The notes under the pieces: generated by a model
Seen by the model: only the letters and a program-made list of their open reading frames with translations
The model's database searches: none
What the model was told of the DNA's origin: nothing
Shown: in pieces, positions 1 to 7,718 of the stretch
Layout: each line of letters opens with the position of its first letter
Numbering within the stretch: the stretch's first letter is position 1
Assembly (NCBI GenBank): GCA_018714665.1
Contig: DVNA01000169.1
Location: forward strand, 1 to 21,065
Direction: 5' to 3'
Length of the DNA stretch: 21,065 nt
DNA from: Candidatus Gallibacteroides avistercoris
GTDB taxonomy: Bacteria; Bacteroidota; Bacteroidia; Bacteroidales; CHK158-818
Made by a program: the position numbers and the translations under genes

Positions 1-1
1 G

Positions 2-1003
2 GCCGGGCTGCTCATCGCCCTGGGTACCTCCCTGAAACTGCCTCTCTCTACCACCTACGTTACCTTCATGGTGGCCATGGGCTCCTCGTTGGCCGACCGG
101 GCCTGGGGCCGCGAAAGCGCCGTATATCGGGTAACCGGTGTTCTCTCGGTGATAGGAGGGTGGTTCGTTACCGCCGGGGTGGCTTTCTTTGCCGGCTCGC
201 TGGCAGCCATCACCATCTACTTCGGGGGAGCCGTAGCCATCGTCCTGCTGATCTGCCTAGCCGTGTTCATCCTGATCCGGAGCCAAATCCTGTATAAAAA
301 GAAACTGGCCAAAAACCAGGAAAACCCGGTCATCTCGCGGCTGATGAACCCGCACAACGGAGAAGAAGCGCTCACCCTCCTGCGGGAATACAGCCGGCAG
401 GAGTTGCAACAGATTCTCCAATTCGCATCCGTATCATACGAAAAGACCGTCGAAGCTTTCATGTCCGAAAACTACCGGGGATTGCGCAAATCGATGAACC
501 ACCTGGACGACGAAAAACAGGTACTCAAACAGGTAAAACGCATCGGGACACTGGCCATGAGCCGGCTTGATCCCAACGTAGCGCTCGAAAAGGGACTCTA
601 CTACTTCCAGGGGAACGATTTTGCCAGCGAAATCATTTACAGCATCGTCCGCATCTGCGACCCCTGCCTGGAACACATCGACAACAATTTCAACCCGCTG
701 GAACCGGAACAGAAAAAGGAATTCAGCCTCATATCGGCCCAAATAAAGACATTCCTGGACGATTGCAACCACATCGTTACCGAGAACCGATACGACGGTA
801 TGGCCGACACGATAGCCCGTTCAAACGTCATCATCAACCAGCTGGCCCTCCTCAAAAAGAACGAGCTCAAACGCATCCAGGGCAGCAGCAGCAACATCAA
901 GATAGGCATGGTCTATCTGACCGTCATACAAGAGGCCCAGAACGTGATGTCGTACGCCGCCAACCTGTTGAAGGTTTCCCGCAAATTCCAGGCAGACAAC
1001 TGA
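2..1003 (+). CDS. Inorganic phosphate transporter, PiT family, 3' part (5' end outside window)
   Basis: The reading frame is already open at base 2, so the gene starts before the window; 333 C-terminal residues are visible. The first residues contain LKLPLSTTYVTFMVAMGSS, matching the conserved C-terminal signature of PiT permeases (LP.STTH/Y in the second PiT repeat). These proteins carry phosphate across the inner membrane using an ion gradient. Two further hydrophobic segments follow at visible residues about 45-95 (GVLSVIGGWFV and AITIYFGGAVAIVLL). After that comes a charged, soluble, helix-rich domain of about 220 residues, resembling the PhoU-like tail found on large Bacteroidota PiT proteins. 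The family assignment rests on this signature and topology; the GANDVAN-type repeat would lie upstream of the window. The PhoU-like label is inference from position and helical character. Confidence 0.82.
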   Translation, partial: AGLLIALGTSLKLPLSTTYVTFMVAMGSSLADRAWGRESAVYRVTGVLSVIGGWFVTAGVAFFAGSLAAITIYFGGAVAIVLLICLAVFILIRSQILYKKKLAKNQENPVISRLMNPHNGEEALTLLREYSRQELQQILQFASVSYEKTVEAFMSENYRGLRKSMNHLDDEKQVLKQVKRIGTLAMSRLDPNVALEKGLYYFQGNDFASEIIYSIVRICDPCLEHIDNNFNPLEPEQKKEFSLISAQIKTFLDDCNHIVTENRYDGMADTIARSNVIINQLALLKKNELKRIQGSSSNIKIGMVYLTVIQEAQNVMSYAANLLKVSRKFQADN

Positions 1004-1034
1004 TTCCACACACCAAAAAACTCCCTTATATCGT

Positions 1035-1063
1035 ATAGCAAATATCCCCCGGATATTTGCTAT
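1035..1063. promoter_or_regulatory. 13-bp perfect inverted repeat; terminator of the upstream gene and/or operator
   Basis: ATAGCAAATATCC (1035-1047) and GGATATTTGCTAT (1051-1063) are perfect reverse complements separated by CCC. The repeat starts 32 bases after the transporter stop codon and its right arm runs into the -7 box of the sialidase promoter. A short T-run follows (ATTTG), which is poor for an intrinsic terminator. It could end the transporter transcript, bind a dimeric regulator over the sialidase promoter, or do both. Confidence 0.6.
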
Positions 1064-1068
1064 ATTTG
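1061..1068 (+). promoter_or_regulatory. Bacteroidota -7 promoter box for the sialidase gene
   Basis: TATATTTG is an exact match to the Bacteroidota primary-sigma -7 element TAnnTTTG. No TTG-type -33 element is visible at the expected 19-21 base spacing. Transcription would begin a few bases after 1068, leaving a leader of about 65 bases before the ATG at 1139. Confidence 0.55.
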
Positions 1069-1138
1069 TAATAATATAGGCATAAAACTATGCCGAGCCT
1101 TTCACTATATTGTGTATACAACAAAAACAACCCGACGC

Positions 1139-2278
1139 ATGAAATCACTCCGTTCCATTCTCCTCCTCTGCCTTTTGTCGATTTTCTCCGGGACGACATT
1201 CGCCCAGACAGGCGAAGAATCCCGCGAATTATTCTCGACCCCGCTTTTCAAACGGGGCGACAACGGCTATTTTTGCTTCCGCATACCGGCCATTATACGA
1301 ACCCCAGGCGGGGCATTGCTGGCCTTTGCCGAGGCCCGGAAAAACAGCTGTTCCGATACCGGGAAAATCGATCTGGTGGTACGCCGTTCGGACGATAACG
1401 GGAAAAGCTGGGGCGAAATGCGCATCGTTTGGAGCGATAACCAGAACGTCTGCGGCAACCCGGCTCCGGTGGTGGAGCAACAGACGGGCCGCATCCTGCT
1501 GCTCTCTACCTGGAACCTGGGGAGCGATACCGAAAAAGAGATTGTCAACGGCACCAGCCAAGACACCCGGCGTGTTTTCGTTCTCTACTCCGACGACGAC
1601 GGGCAGAGCTGGTCGCGCCCCCGCGAAATCACCTCCGACGTCAAAGCCTCCTCGTGGAGCTGGTACGCCACCGGCCCCTGCCACGCCATACAACTTTACC
1701 AAAAACCGTATAAAGGGCGCATCGTGGTACCCACCAACCACAGCCAAGGAAATAAAACCTACTCGCAAGTCATCTACTCCGACGATGCCGGAGAGAGCTG
1801 GCAGCTGGGCGGTATCGTCTTTCAACCGGGCGGTAACGAGAGTACCGTAACAGAGCTCCGCAACGGCGACCTGCTGCTCAATATGCGTTGCGTCAACCGG
1901 AAAGAGAGCCGCAGCCGGGCCTATGCCATCAGCCACGACGGCGGCGAGAGCTGGGAGCCCATGCAATACGCCCCGGATCTGATTGAACCGGTCTGCCAGG
2001 GTAGCATCCTGAACTATTCCCGTTCGGGGAAACCCTCCCGCACGCTGCTCTTCTCCAACCCCTCGTCGGAGACAAAACGCGTCAACATGACCGTTAAACG
2101 GAGCACCGACAGCGGGAAATCGTGGGAAGAGGCCGTCTCGGTACATTCCGGCCCGTCGGCCTACTCCGACATGGCCATACTGCCCAACGGCGACGTGGCC
2201 CTGCTTTACGAGTGCGGAAAGAAGTCGCCCTACGAAACCATCACCCTGACCATTCTTCCGGCCCGCTATTTTAAGTAA
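1139..2278 (+). CDS. nanH: Secreted exo-alpha-sialidase (GH33, BNR/Asp-box neuraminidase)
   Basis: The enzyme releases terminal sialic acids from host glycoproteins such as mucin. In the 379-residue protein a signal peptide (MKSLRSILLLCLLS, likely cleavage after TTFA) leads into a six-bladed propeller. The FRIP motif is at 47-50, its Arg48 being the first carboxylate-binding arginine. Five Asp boxes of form S-x-D-x-G-x-[ST]-W are at 84-91, 151-158, 214-221, 265-272 and 322-329. Other expected active-site residues are Asp73, Glu234 (NESTVTE), Arg250 (NMR), Arg314 and the nucleophile Tyr342 (SAYSDM). The frame extends upstream to a GTG at 1112, but the ATG at 1139 starts the signal peptide cleanly and is preferred. 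No other sialic-acid gene is adjacent, so it stands as a single-gene unit with its own promoter. Export to the periplasm or surface is inferred from the signal peptide. Confidence 0.9.
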   Translation: MKSLRSILLLCLLSIFSGTTFAQTGEESRELFSTPLFKRGDNGYFCFRIPAIIRTPGGALLAFAEARKNSCSDTGKIDLVVRRSDDNGKSWGEMRIVWSDNQNVCGNPAPVVEQQTGRILLLSTWNLGSDTEKEIVNGTSQDTRRVFVLYSDDDGQSWSRPREITSDVKASSWSWYATGPCHAIQLYQKPYKGRIVVPTNHSQGNKTYSQVIYSDDAGESWQLGGIVFQPGGNESTVTELRNGDLLLNMRCVNRKESRSRAYAISHDGGESWEPMQYAPDLIEPVCQGSILNYSRSGKPSRTLLFSNPSSETKRVNMTVKRSTDSGKSWEEAVSVHSGPSAYSDMAILPNGDVALLYECGKKSPYETITLTILPARYFK

Positions 2279-2320
2279 CGTACCCGAAACAAACCAAAAC
2301 CGGTACCCGCGGGGAAAAAC

Positions 2321-2359
2321 AGAAAAGCGTATCTCCGTTTCCGGAAATACGCTCTTTTC
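2321..2359. terminator. Bidirectional intrinsic terminator between sialidase and korB
   Basis: AGCGTAT (2326-2332) pairs with ATACGCT (2347-2353), and inside it TCCG (2334-2337) pairs with CGGA (2342-2345) around a short loop. On the plus strand the stem is followed by CTTTTCT. On the minus strand, reading away from korB, it is followed by TTTTCTGTTTTT. Both genes converge here, so one hairpin can end both transcripts. Confidence 0.7.
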
Positions 2360-2388
2360 TACAAGTCCAGTTATAGAATTTTGCTAAA

Positions 2389-3402
2389 TCATTTCACCTC
2401 CCACGTATCGCCGCTCAACAGGTATTCGCGCAGCGTACGTTCCTTTTTCCGGGCTTTTACCGATGCAATCTGGTCGGCCACCTCCTGTTCGTAAGTGGGG
2501 GCATCTACCGAACGGATAACGCCCAGGGCCAACGGCAGTTCGTGCCCATCCATCAGGGCCAGCCGCATATGCATGAACATATCGGGTGTAGTGGCATCGT
2601 GCGTAAGGATGTCGTCTAAGGTTACGCCGTTTTCGCCAATGGTAACGGCTTTCAACTGCATACCGTCCAGTACCAGCCCCTTGTTGCGGTCTTTACCGAA
2701 AATCATCTTTTCGCCCTGTTTGAGCAGGATGGTACGGTCTGCCCGCACCTCTTTGTCGGTTACATACTTGTGGATGTTATCGTTGAATATCACACAGTTT
2801 TGAAGGATTTCCACCACCGAGGCTCCTTTGTGTCTGGCTGCCGCTACCATGATATCCTTGGTCGTGGCCAAATCCACGTCGATGGCCCGAGCAAAGAAGT
2901 TGCCGCGTGCACCGAACGTCAGCTCGGCCGGGATAAAGGGTTCTTCTACCGTCCCGTAGGGGGATGATTTGGTAATGGCACCCTTGTCGGAGGTGGGGGA
3001 GTACTGTCCCTTGGTCAACCCGTATATCTTGTTGTTGAGCAACAGGATGTTCAGGTCGATATTCCGACGGATGGCGTGGATGAAGTGGTTCCCGCCGATG
3101 GCCAGACAGTCGCCGTCGCCGGTAACCTGCCATACGGTCAGCGCCGGGTTGGCTACTTTTACACCGGTGGCGATGGCCGAGGCCCGTCCGTGGATGGTGT
3201 GGAAGCCGTATGTATTCATGTAGTAGGGCAGGCGCGAAGAACAGCCGATACCGGAAATTACCACCGTTTCGTGAGGGGCAACGCCCACTTCGGCCATGGC
3301 CTTCTGCAACGTGTTTACTACTGCGTGGTCGCCGCAACCGGGACACCAGCGCACATATTGGTCGCTCTTATAATCTTTTGCCGTATATGTTATATCGCTC
3401 AT
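2389..3402 (-). CDS. korB: 2-oxoacid:ferredoxin oxidoreductase, beta subunit (2-oxoglutarate type)
   Basis: This is the thiamine-diphosphate and Fe-S subunit of a cytoplasmic enzyme that decarboxylates a 2-oxoacid (probably 2-oxoglutarate) to its acyl-CoA and reduces ferredoxin. It can also run in the reductive direction in anaerobes. The 337-residue protein has Cys20 and Cys23 (CPGCGD), Cys54 (GIGCSS) and Cys203, the four-cysteine pattern that holds one [4Fe-4S] cluster in this family. The ThDP/Mg signature runs from GDGD (95-98) to NN at 123-124. The start lies one base after the korA stop, and GGAGG inside the last korA codons is an unusually good Shine-Dalgarno for this phylum, so translation is probably coupled. 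The substrate is inferred from family resemblance; pyruvate or a branched-chain oxoacid cannot be excluded by reading. Confidence 0.92.
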   Translation of the reverse strand: MSDITYTAKDYKSDQYVRWCPGCGDHAVVNTLQKAMAEVGVAPHETVVISGIGCSSRLPYYMNTYGFHTIHGRASAIATGVKVANPALTVWQVTGDGDCLAIGGNHFIHAIRRNIDLNILLLNNKIYGLTKGQYSPTSDKGAITKSSPYGTVEEPFIPAELTFGARGNFFARAIDVDLATTKDIMVAAARHKGASVVEILQNCVIFNDNIHKYVTDKEVRADRTILLKQGEKMIFGKDRNKGLVLDGMQLKAVTIGENGVTLDDILTHDATTPDMFMHMRLALMDGHELPLALGVIRSVDAPTYEQEVADQIASVKARKKERTLREYLLSGDTWEVK

Positions 3403-3403
3403 A

Positions 3404-5254
3404 TTATTTTTCCTCCATCAGTTTTGTAAAGTGATCCACCAATTCGTTTACCATAAAGGGTTGTGCCTGTACCTTGTTGTATTGCAGCACGTCGAGACCG
3501 TGCATTTTCGAGCGCAGGAAAGAGGCAAACTGTCCGTTGTTCAGCTCGCATACGACAATTTTCTTGTACTTGCGCAACACCTCTTCGGTATTTTTAGGCA
3601 ACGGGTTGATGTAGTTGAAGTGTGCCATGGCCACCTTCTTGCCGCTGCGGTTAAGCTGTTCTACGGCGCTGTACAGATGCCCGTAGGTTCCTCCCCAGCC
3701 CACGACGAGCAGGTCGGCGCTTTCGTCGCCGAGCACCTTCAATTCGGGGATGCAGTTGGCGATGTAGTTCACCTTGGCCTGGCGCAGATCGACCATCTTC
3801 TGGTGGTTGGCCGGATCGGTCGAGATGGCGCTGGTAACGTTGTCCTTTTCCAGCCCGCCCAACCGGTGCATGAAGCCCTCCATGCCGGGCAAAGCCCAAT
3901 AACGGACAAAGGTTTCGGGGTTGCGTTTGTAGGGACGCCATCCCTCTTTCATTTCGGGGGTAACGTAATTGGGTTTTATTTCGGGGTAGGTTTCCAGCTC
4001 GGGGATGCGCCATGCCGACGAACCGTTGGCGATGAAGCCGTCCGTCAACAGAATAACGGGGGTCATGTGTTCGAGGGCAATCTTGGCGGCGTTGAACGCC
4101 ATATCGAAACAGTTGGTCGGGGTAGAGGCTGCCACCACTACGGCCGGCGATTCGCCGTTACGGCCGTAAAGGGCCTGCAACAGGTCGGTCTGTTCGGTCT
4201 TGGTAGGCAATCCGGTGGAGGGTCCTCCCCGCTGTACATCGATAACTACCAGCGGCACCTCGGCCATTACCGCCAGCCCGATGGCTTCGCTCTTCAACGC
4301 CAGTCCGGGACCGGATGTAGAGGTGGCGGCCAGGTGTCCGGCAAAGCTGGCACCGATGGCCGTACATACGCCGGCAATTTCATCTTCGGCCTGCACTACC
4401 TTTACGCCCAGCTCTTTGCGGGCAGCCAGCTCGTGCAGGATATCGGTAGCCGGGGTAATCGGGTAACTGCCCAGGAAGAGGGGAAGCCCCGACTTTTCAG
4501 AGGCGGCTATCAGCCCCAACGCCGTGGCCTTGTTCCCGTTGATGTCGGTATAAAAGCCTTTTTGCGTGGGCATGGTCTCTATGCGGTAGGTGGAGACGGT
4601 AGCGTGGATGTTGTGTCCGTAATTGTAACCGTCGTTCATCACTTTGAGGTTGGCTTCATAGATAGCCGGTTTCTTGGCGAACTTGTTTTTCAACAAATGG
4701 GCAGCGTGTTCGACGGGACGGTCAAACAACCAGCAAACCAGCCCCAGGGCAAACATATTCTTGCAACGGATAATGGACTTGTTGTCCAGCCCGCTATCGG
4801 CCAGAGAGGCTTTTACCATCGTAGTGATGGGCACCGGAACGATCTGCATCCCGGTAATATGAAGTTCTTCAAACGGGTTGTCCGTAGTAAAGGCCGCCTT
4901 TTCCAAATCGCTCTTGGTAAAGGAGTCTTCGTCTGTAATGATGACAGCGTTGGGTTTGCAGAATTTTACATTCGTTTTCAGGGCTGCGGGATTCATCGCC
5001 ACCAAAACGTCCGCTTTATCACCGGGGGTATATACTCCTTTGCCAATATGTACCTGAAAGCCCGATACACCGCTCAACGTTCCCTGCGGTGCTCTGATTT
5101 CGGCAGGATAATCGGGGAATGTGGAAATTTCATTACCAATGCTTGCCGAAAGATTGGAAAAGATATTGCCGGCCAACTGCATTCCGTCGCCGGAATCGCC
5201 TGAAAAGCGAACCACCACCTTCTCCAACTCTTTGATTTTTGTCTTTTCTGCCAT
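3404..5254 (-). CDS. korA: 2-oxoacid:ferredoxin oxidoreductase, fused gamma-alpha subunit
   Basis: This is the partner of korB. In the 616-residue protein the gamma domain comes first (about 1-190, with FSGDSGDGMQLAG at 17-29 and PQGTLSGVSG at 56-65). The alpha (pyrimidine-binding) domain follows, with SYPITPATDILHEL at 263-276, TSTSGPGLALKSEAIG at 311-326 and QRGGPSTGLPTKTEQTD at 341-357. A C-terminal transketolase-C-like domain includes VVGWGGTYGHLYSAVEQL. The fused gamma-alpha layout and length are usual for Bacteroidota KorA. It forms a two-gene operon with korB. No small ferredoxin-type subunit gene is next to it, so the electron acceptor must be encoded elsewhere. A 244-base AT-rich region separates it from the upstream phosphatase gene and holds a likely promoter. 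Confidence 0.92.
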   Translation of the reverse strand: MAEKTKIKELEKVVVRFSGDSGDGMQLAGNIFSNLSASIGNEISTFPDYPAEIRAPQGTLSGVSGFQVHIGKGVYTPGDKADVLVAMNPAALKTNVKFCKPNAVIITDEDSFTKSDLEKAAFTTDNPFEELHITGMQIVPVPITTMVKASLADSGLDNKSIIRCKNMFALGLVCWLFDRPVEHAAHLLKNKFAKKPAIYEANLKVMNDGYNYGHNIHATVSTYRIETMPTQKGFYTDINGNKATALGLIAASEKSGLPLFLGSYPITPATDILHELAARKELGVKVVQAEDEIAGVCTAIGASFAGHLAATSTSGPGLALKSEAIGLAVMAEVPLVVIDVQRGGPSTGLPTKTEQTDLLQALYGRNGESPAVVVAASTPTNCFDMAFNAAKIALEHMTPVILLTDGFIANGSSAWRIPELETYPEIKPNYVTPEMKEGWRPYKRNPETFVRYWALPGMEGFMHRLGGLEKDNVTSAISTDPANHQKMVDLRQAKVNYIANCIPELKVLGDESADLLVVGWGGTYGHLYSAVEQLNRSGKKVAMAHFNYINPLPKNTEEVLRKYKKIVVCELNNGQFASFLRSKMHGLDVLQYNKVQAQPFMVNELVDHFTKLMEEK

Positions 5255-5382
5255 AGTTTTACCTAATTATAATTACCTTCAATCTCTACTAACCTTTGCA
5301 ATAAGCACAAAATCTAAAAAGATAGAAAATCCGTTTATTTCTATATTTTTGCTCCGGATAGTCTGTTTTTAATAACAAAGTG

Positions 5383-5414
5383 CAAAGTAACAAAAAAACA
5401 CTGCTACTTCCAAA
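5383..5414 (-). promoter_or_regulatory. Probable korAB promoter
   Basis: Read on the minus strand: TTTG (5414-5411), then 20 bases, then TTACTTTG (5390-5383). This fits the Bacteroidota -33/-7 arrangement with one deviation (TT instead of TA) in the -7 box. It would give a leader of about 120 bases before korA. The rest of 5255-5498 is AT-rich; a 7-bp inverted repeat (ATAGAAA 5322-5328, TTTCTAT 5338-5344) lies in that leader, and I see no gene. Confidence 0.45.
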
Positions 5415-5498
5415 TTTTTTGTATATTTCTTCTTTTATTTATCAAAATATGCATTTTTATCCCCTAAAAAAGGTACATTGCTTATAAATATGCAATAT

Positions 5499-6284
5499 TT
5501 ATTTCTTCTTTGGGGAAATCAATTCGACATCCGAGACAATGGGCAGATGGTCTGAGCGCTGCGTGGTAATGACTTTGGTCGAGATCAGCTTCCAGTTTTC
5601 GGCAGGGAACCCGAACAGGTAATCGATCTTACTATTCGGATTGGATGCCGGCGAGGTAAGATCATCATTACTGAACGGCATCCACGGCCGGAACATCTCG
5701 GCAATTTCCCAGGAATCGGGCGTAGCATTAAAATCCCCCCCGACAATAACCGGATAGGGCAGGTTCTCCAACGCCGATTTGATTACCGCCACCTGTTTCT
5801 GACGGGCCTCCGAGGTGGTATAATCCAGGTGCGTGCAGGCAAATACCACCGTATCTTCTCCCACTTCGACGGTGGCGGCCAGCAATGCACGGGGTTCGTT
5901 GTTGCCGGTACGGGGCAACATCGTCTTTTCCACGCTGATATAGGGGTATTTGGTCAGGATACCGATACCGTACCATCCGCCGGCATGGGGTATCGTCTTG
6001 CCATACAGGGGAAACATCTTCGTGTAATAGCCCAACTCGGTGATAAAGTTTACGCCGTGCTGATGATCCACGCCCGGACGGCTGGTCATGATATCCACCT
6101 CCTGGATGGCCACAATATCGGGCTTTTGTTCCGAAATCACGGCAGCCAGTTCTTCCATCGACGCCAGCTCCCCGAACCGGAGGTTGTAGGTCATAATCCG
6201 CAACTTCTTACTCTCCTGAGCCTGGGCATGGCCACCCGCCCAAAGAAGGCAGATGCAACAGCATATCCAAATCAAATTTTTCAT
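5499..6284 (-). CDS. Secreted endonuclease/exonuclease/phosphatase (EEP) family hydrolase
   Basis: This is a DNase I-like fold metal-dependent phosphoesterase of 261 residues. A signal peptide (residues about 1-22, ending AQAQ) exports it; two N-terminal cysteine runs (CCC, C) lie within the hydrophobic core. All EEP landmarks are visible: Asn34 (TYNLR), metal-binding Glu62 (QEVD), His152 (THLD), Asp184/Asn186 (GGDFNATPDS), Asp221 (KIDYLFG) and the catalytic His246 (SDHLPI). The enzyme should therefore be active. The substrate cannot be read: Bacteroidota homologues of this size include nucleases and phosphodiesterases of sugar phosphates or phospholipid headgroups. The start codon overlaps the stop of aroK (ATGA), so the two genes are co-transcribed and probably translationally coupled, although a functional link is not obvious. 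Confidence 0.88.
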   Translation of the reverse strand: MKNLIWICCCICLLWAGGHAQAQESKKLRIMTYNLRFGELASMEELAAVISEQKPDIVAIQEVDIMTSRPGVDHQHGVNFITELGYYTKMFPLYGKTIPHAGGWYGIGILTKYPYISVEKTMLPRTGNNEPRALLAATVEVGEDTVVFACTHLDYTTSEARQKQVAVIKSALENLPYPVIVGGDFNATPDSWEIAEMFRPWMPFSNDDLTSPASNPNSKIDYLFGFPAENWKLISTKVITTQRSDHLPIVSDVELISPKKK

Positions 6285-6823
6285 ATCTTATCTATTTGCT
6301 GGTAAATGATTTTTTTTAATTCTTGGGCGGCAACATCAATCTCTTTCACCGATTCCAGGCGGGAGGAGTCGAACACGCAATGGGCCTGCTTATAGTAGGG
6401 CGACCGCTGATCGAGCGTCTCGGACAGATAGGCGCGCAACTCCTCATCGTTTTTACCGCGCAACAGCGGCCGTTGGCTGCGAGCCTGCCGGAGCCGGTCA
6501 AAGAGCACCTCCTCGGAGGCTTTGAGGTAAACCACCAGCCCGCTCCGACGCATAAAATCAAGGTTGTCGTTAAAACAGGGGGTTCCTCCCCCGGCGGCAA
6601 CCACGGTATCGTTCATCTGCCCCACCTCCCGCAGCAGGCGGCTCTCTATCTCCCGGAAACCGGATTCGCCCCGTTCTGCAAACAACTCGCCGACCTTCTT
6701 GTGGTAGCGTCCCTCGATATACCAGTCCAGGTCGATAAACGAAAATCCCATCGCCTTGGCCAGCACCCGTCCCAGCGTGGTCTTACCGCTTCCCATATAA
6801 CCGATTAAAAAAACAGGTGTCAT
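6281..6823 (-). CDS. aroK: Shikimate kinase
   Basis: The enzyme phosphorylates shikimate at the 3-OH with ATP, step five of the chorismate pathway, in the cytoplasm. With the ATG at 6823 the protein has 180 residues, close to the family norm of 170-175. The Walker A motif GYMGSGKTT lies at residues 8-16. The shikimate-binding DLD (FIDLDWYIE) and FREIES follow, then GGGTP and the LID arginine region (SQRPLL). The frame also extends upstream to a TTG at 6856, but the extra 11 residues are polar and not family-like, and ATG places the P-loop where it belongs. The gene ends in an ATGA overlap with the EEP hydrolase gene. Transcription probably starts at the TAATTTTG box just upstream. Confidence 0.93.
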   Translation of the reverse strand: MTPVFLIGYMGSGKTTLGRVLAKAMGFSFIDLDWYIEGRYHKKVGELFAERGESGFREIESRLLREVGQMNDTVVAAGGGTPCFNDNLDFMRRSGLVVYLKASEEVLFDRLRQARSQRPLLRGKNDEELRAYLSETLDQRSPYYKQAHCVFDSSRLESVKEIDVAAQELKKIIYQQIDKI

Positions 6824-6866
6824 ATCCGTGGTATCTATTTTTTTTGACTTATCCAAAGTTCTCCTG

Positions 6867-6874
6867 CAAAATTA
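6867..6874 (-). promoter_or_regulatory. -7 promoter box for aroK
   Basis: The minus strand reads TAATTTTG, an exact TAnnTTTG match, 44 bases upstream of the aroK ATG. No clear -33 TTG was found. It is divergent from the RNase H promoter about 35 bases away. Confidence 0.45.
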
Positions 6875-6906
6875 ATAGAAAATACGGCTATCTGAATAAA
6901 TATCGT

Positions 6907-6914
6907 TACTTTTG
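6907..6914 (+). promoter_or_regulatory. -7 promoter box for the RNase H gene
   Basis: TACTTTTG is an exact TAnnTTTG match. Transcription would start a few bases beyond 6914, so an ATG at 6916 would sit at or before the transcript start. This decides in favour of the ATG at 6940 as the translation start. Confidence 0.55.
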
Positions 6915-6939
6915 TATGCAAACCAACGCTTATCCGCAG

Positions 6940-7572
6940 ATGAAATCAGGCAAATATTACGTGGTATGGAGAGGTTACGCACCGGGCGTATACGATTCGT
7001 GGGAGGAGTGCCAACTGCAAATCAACGGATACAAAGATGCCAAATACAAATCTTTCCCGACCGAGGAGGCAGCCGTCCGGGCGTTTCGGGGAGAGACCTC
7101 CGAACACCTCGACATCATCAACGGGCTGGCCAAAGCCCTGCGCGAGGGAGCCGTCCCGGAAAAGGGTTACATCGAAGAGAGCCTGGCCGTCGATGCCGCT
7201 TGCAGCGGCAATCCCGGAAAGATGGAGTACCGGGGTGTATATACCCGTACCGGTGCCGAGATTTTCAAGGTAGGGCCTTACGAACAGGGCACCAACAACA
7301 TCGGCGAGTTTCTGGCCATCGTCCACGCCCTGGCCCTGTTAAAGCAGCGGCAGTCGTCCCTGCCCGTTTACAGCGACAGCGCCAACGCAATCGCCTGGGT
7401 CCGCCAAAAGAGATGCAATACGAAACTGGAACAGACCGCACTCAACAAACCGCTCTTCGAGCTCATCGCCCGGGCCGAGAAGTGGCTGCGCAACAACAGC
7501 TACACCACCCGCATATACAAATGGGAGACGAAACAGTGGGGCGAGATTCCGGCAGACTTCGGCCGCAAATAG
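6940..7572 (+). CDS. rnhA: Ribonuclease HI with N-terminal hybrid-binding (caulimovirus VI-like) domain
   Basis: The enzyme cuts the RNA strand of RNA-DNA hybrids (R-loops, primers). From the ATG at 6940 the protein has 210 residues. The N-terminal domain (about 2-50: KYYVVWRGYAPGVYDSWEEC through YKSFPTEEAAVRAF) is the small hybrid-binding domain also seen at the front of eukaryotic RNase H1. The catalytic RNase H fold follows with Asp85 (AVDAACSGNPG), Glu123 (NNIGEFLA), Asp146 (PVYSDSANA) and a C-terminal Asp206 (PADFGRK) as the DEDD set. The frame is open upstream to 6817, but those codons precede the promoter box. The gene is monocistronic and convergent with the glycan operon; the 146 bases after it are GC-rich with a purine-rich run and no clear terminator. 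Confidence 0.9.
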   Translation: MKSGKYYVVWRGYAPGVYDSWEECQLQINGYKDAKYKSFPTEEAAVRAFRGETSEHLDIINGLAKALREGAVPEKGYIEESLAVDAACSGNPGKMEYRGVYTRTGAEIFKVGPYEQGTNNIGEFLAIVHALALLKQRQSSLPVYSDSANAIAWVRQKRCNTKLEQTALNKPLFELIARAEKWLRNNSYTTRIYKWETKQWGEIPADFGRK

Positions 7573-7718
7573 CCGCACCGCAAAGGGGCAGGAGAGGGAG
7601 AAGGAAACAACGCCCTCCGCGAAGACGAACCATCCGCCCGATACCCGGAACACTCGGCGCCCCCCTTCACACCGTGCTCGACACCCCCAACAGGAGAGGA
7701 GAGAGAAAGATACCCCGG

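Noticed and set aside
1112..1138. GTG start giving nine extra residues on the sialidase
   Set aside because: The extension (polar, before the signal peptide) would disrupt a clean signal sequence that begins at the ATG at 1139.
3431..5203. 590-codon open frame on the plus strand, antisense to korA
   Set aside because: korA is unmistakable on the minus strand. The antisense frame is open because the GC-rich, biased codon use of korA avoids the triplets that would read as stops on the other strand. Its translation resembles no protein family I know and is low in structure.
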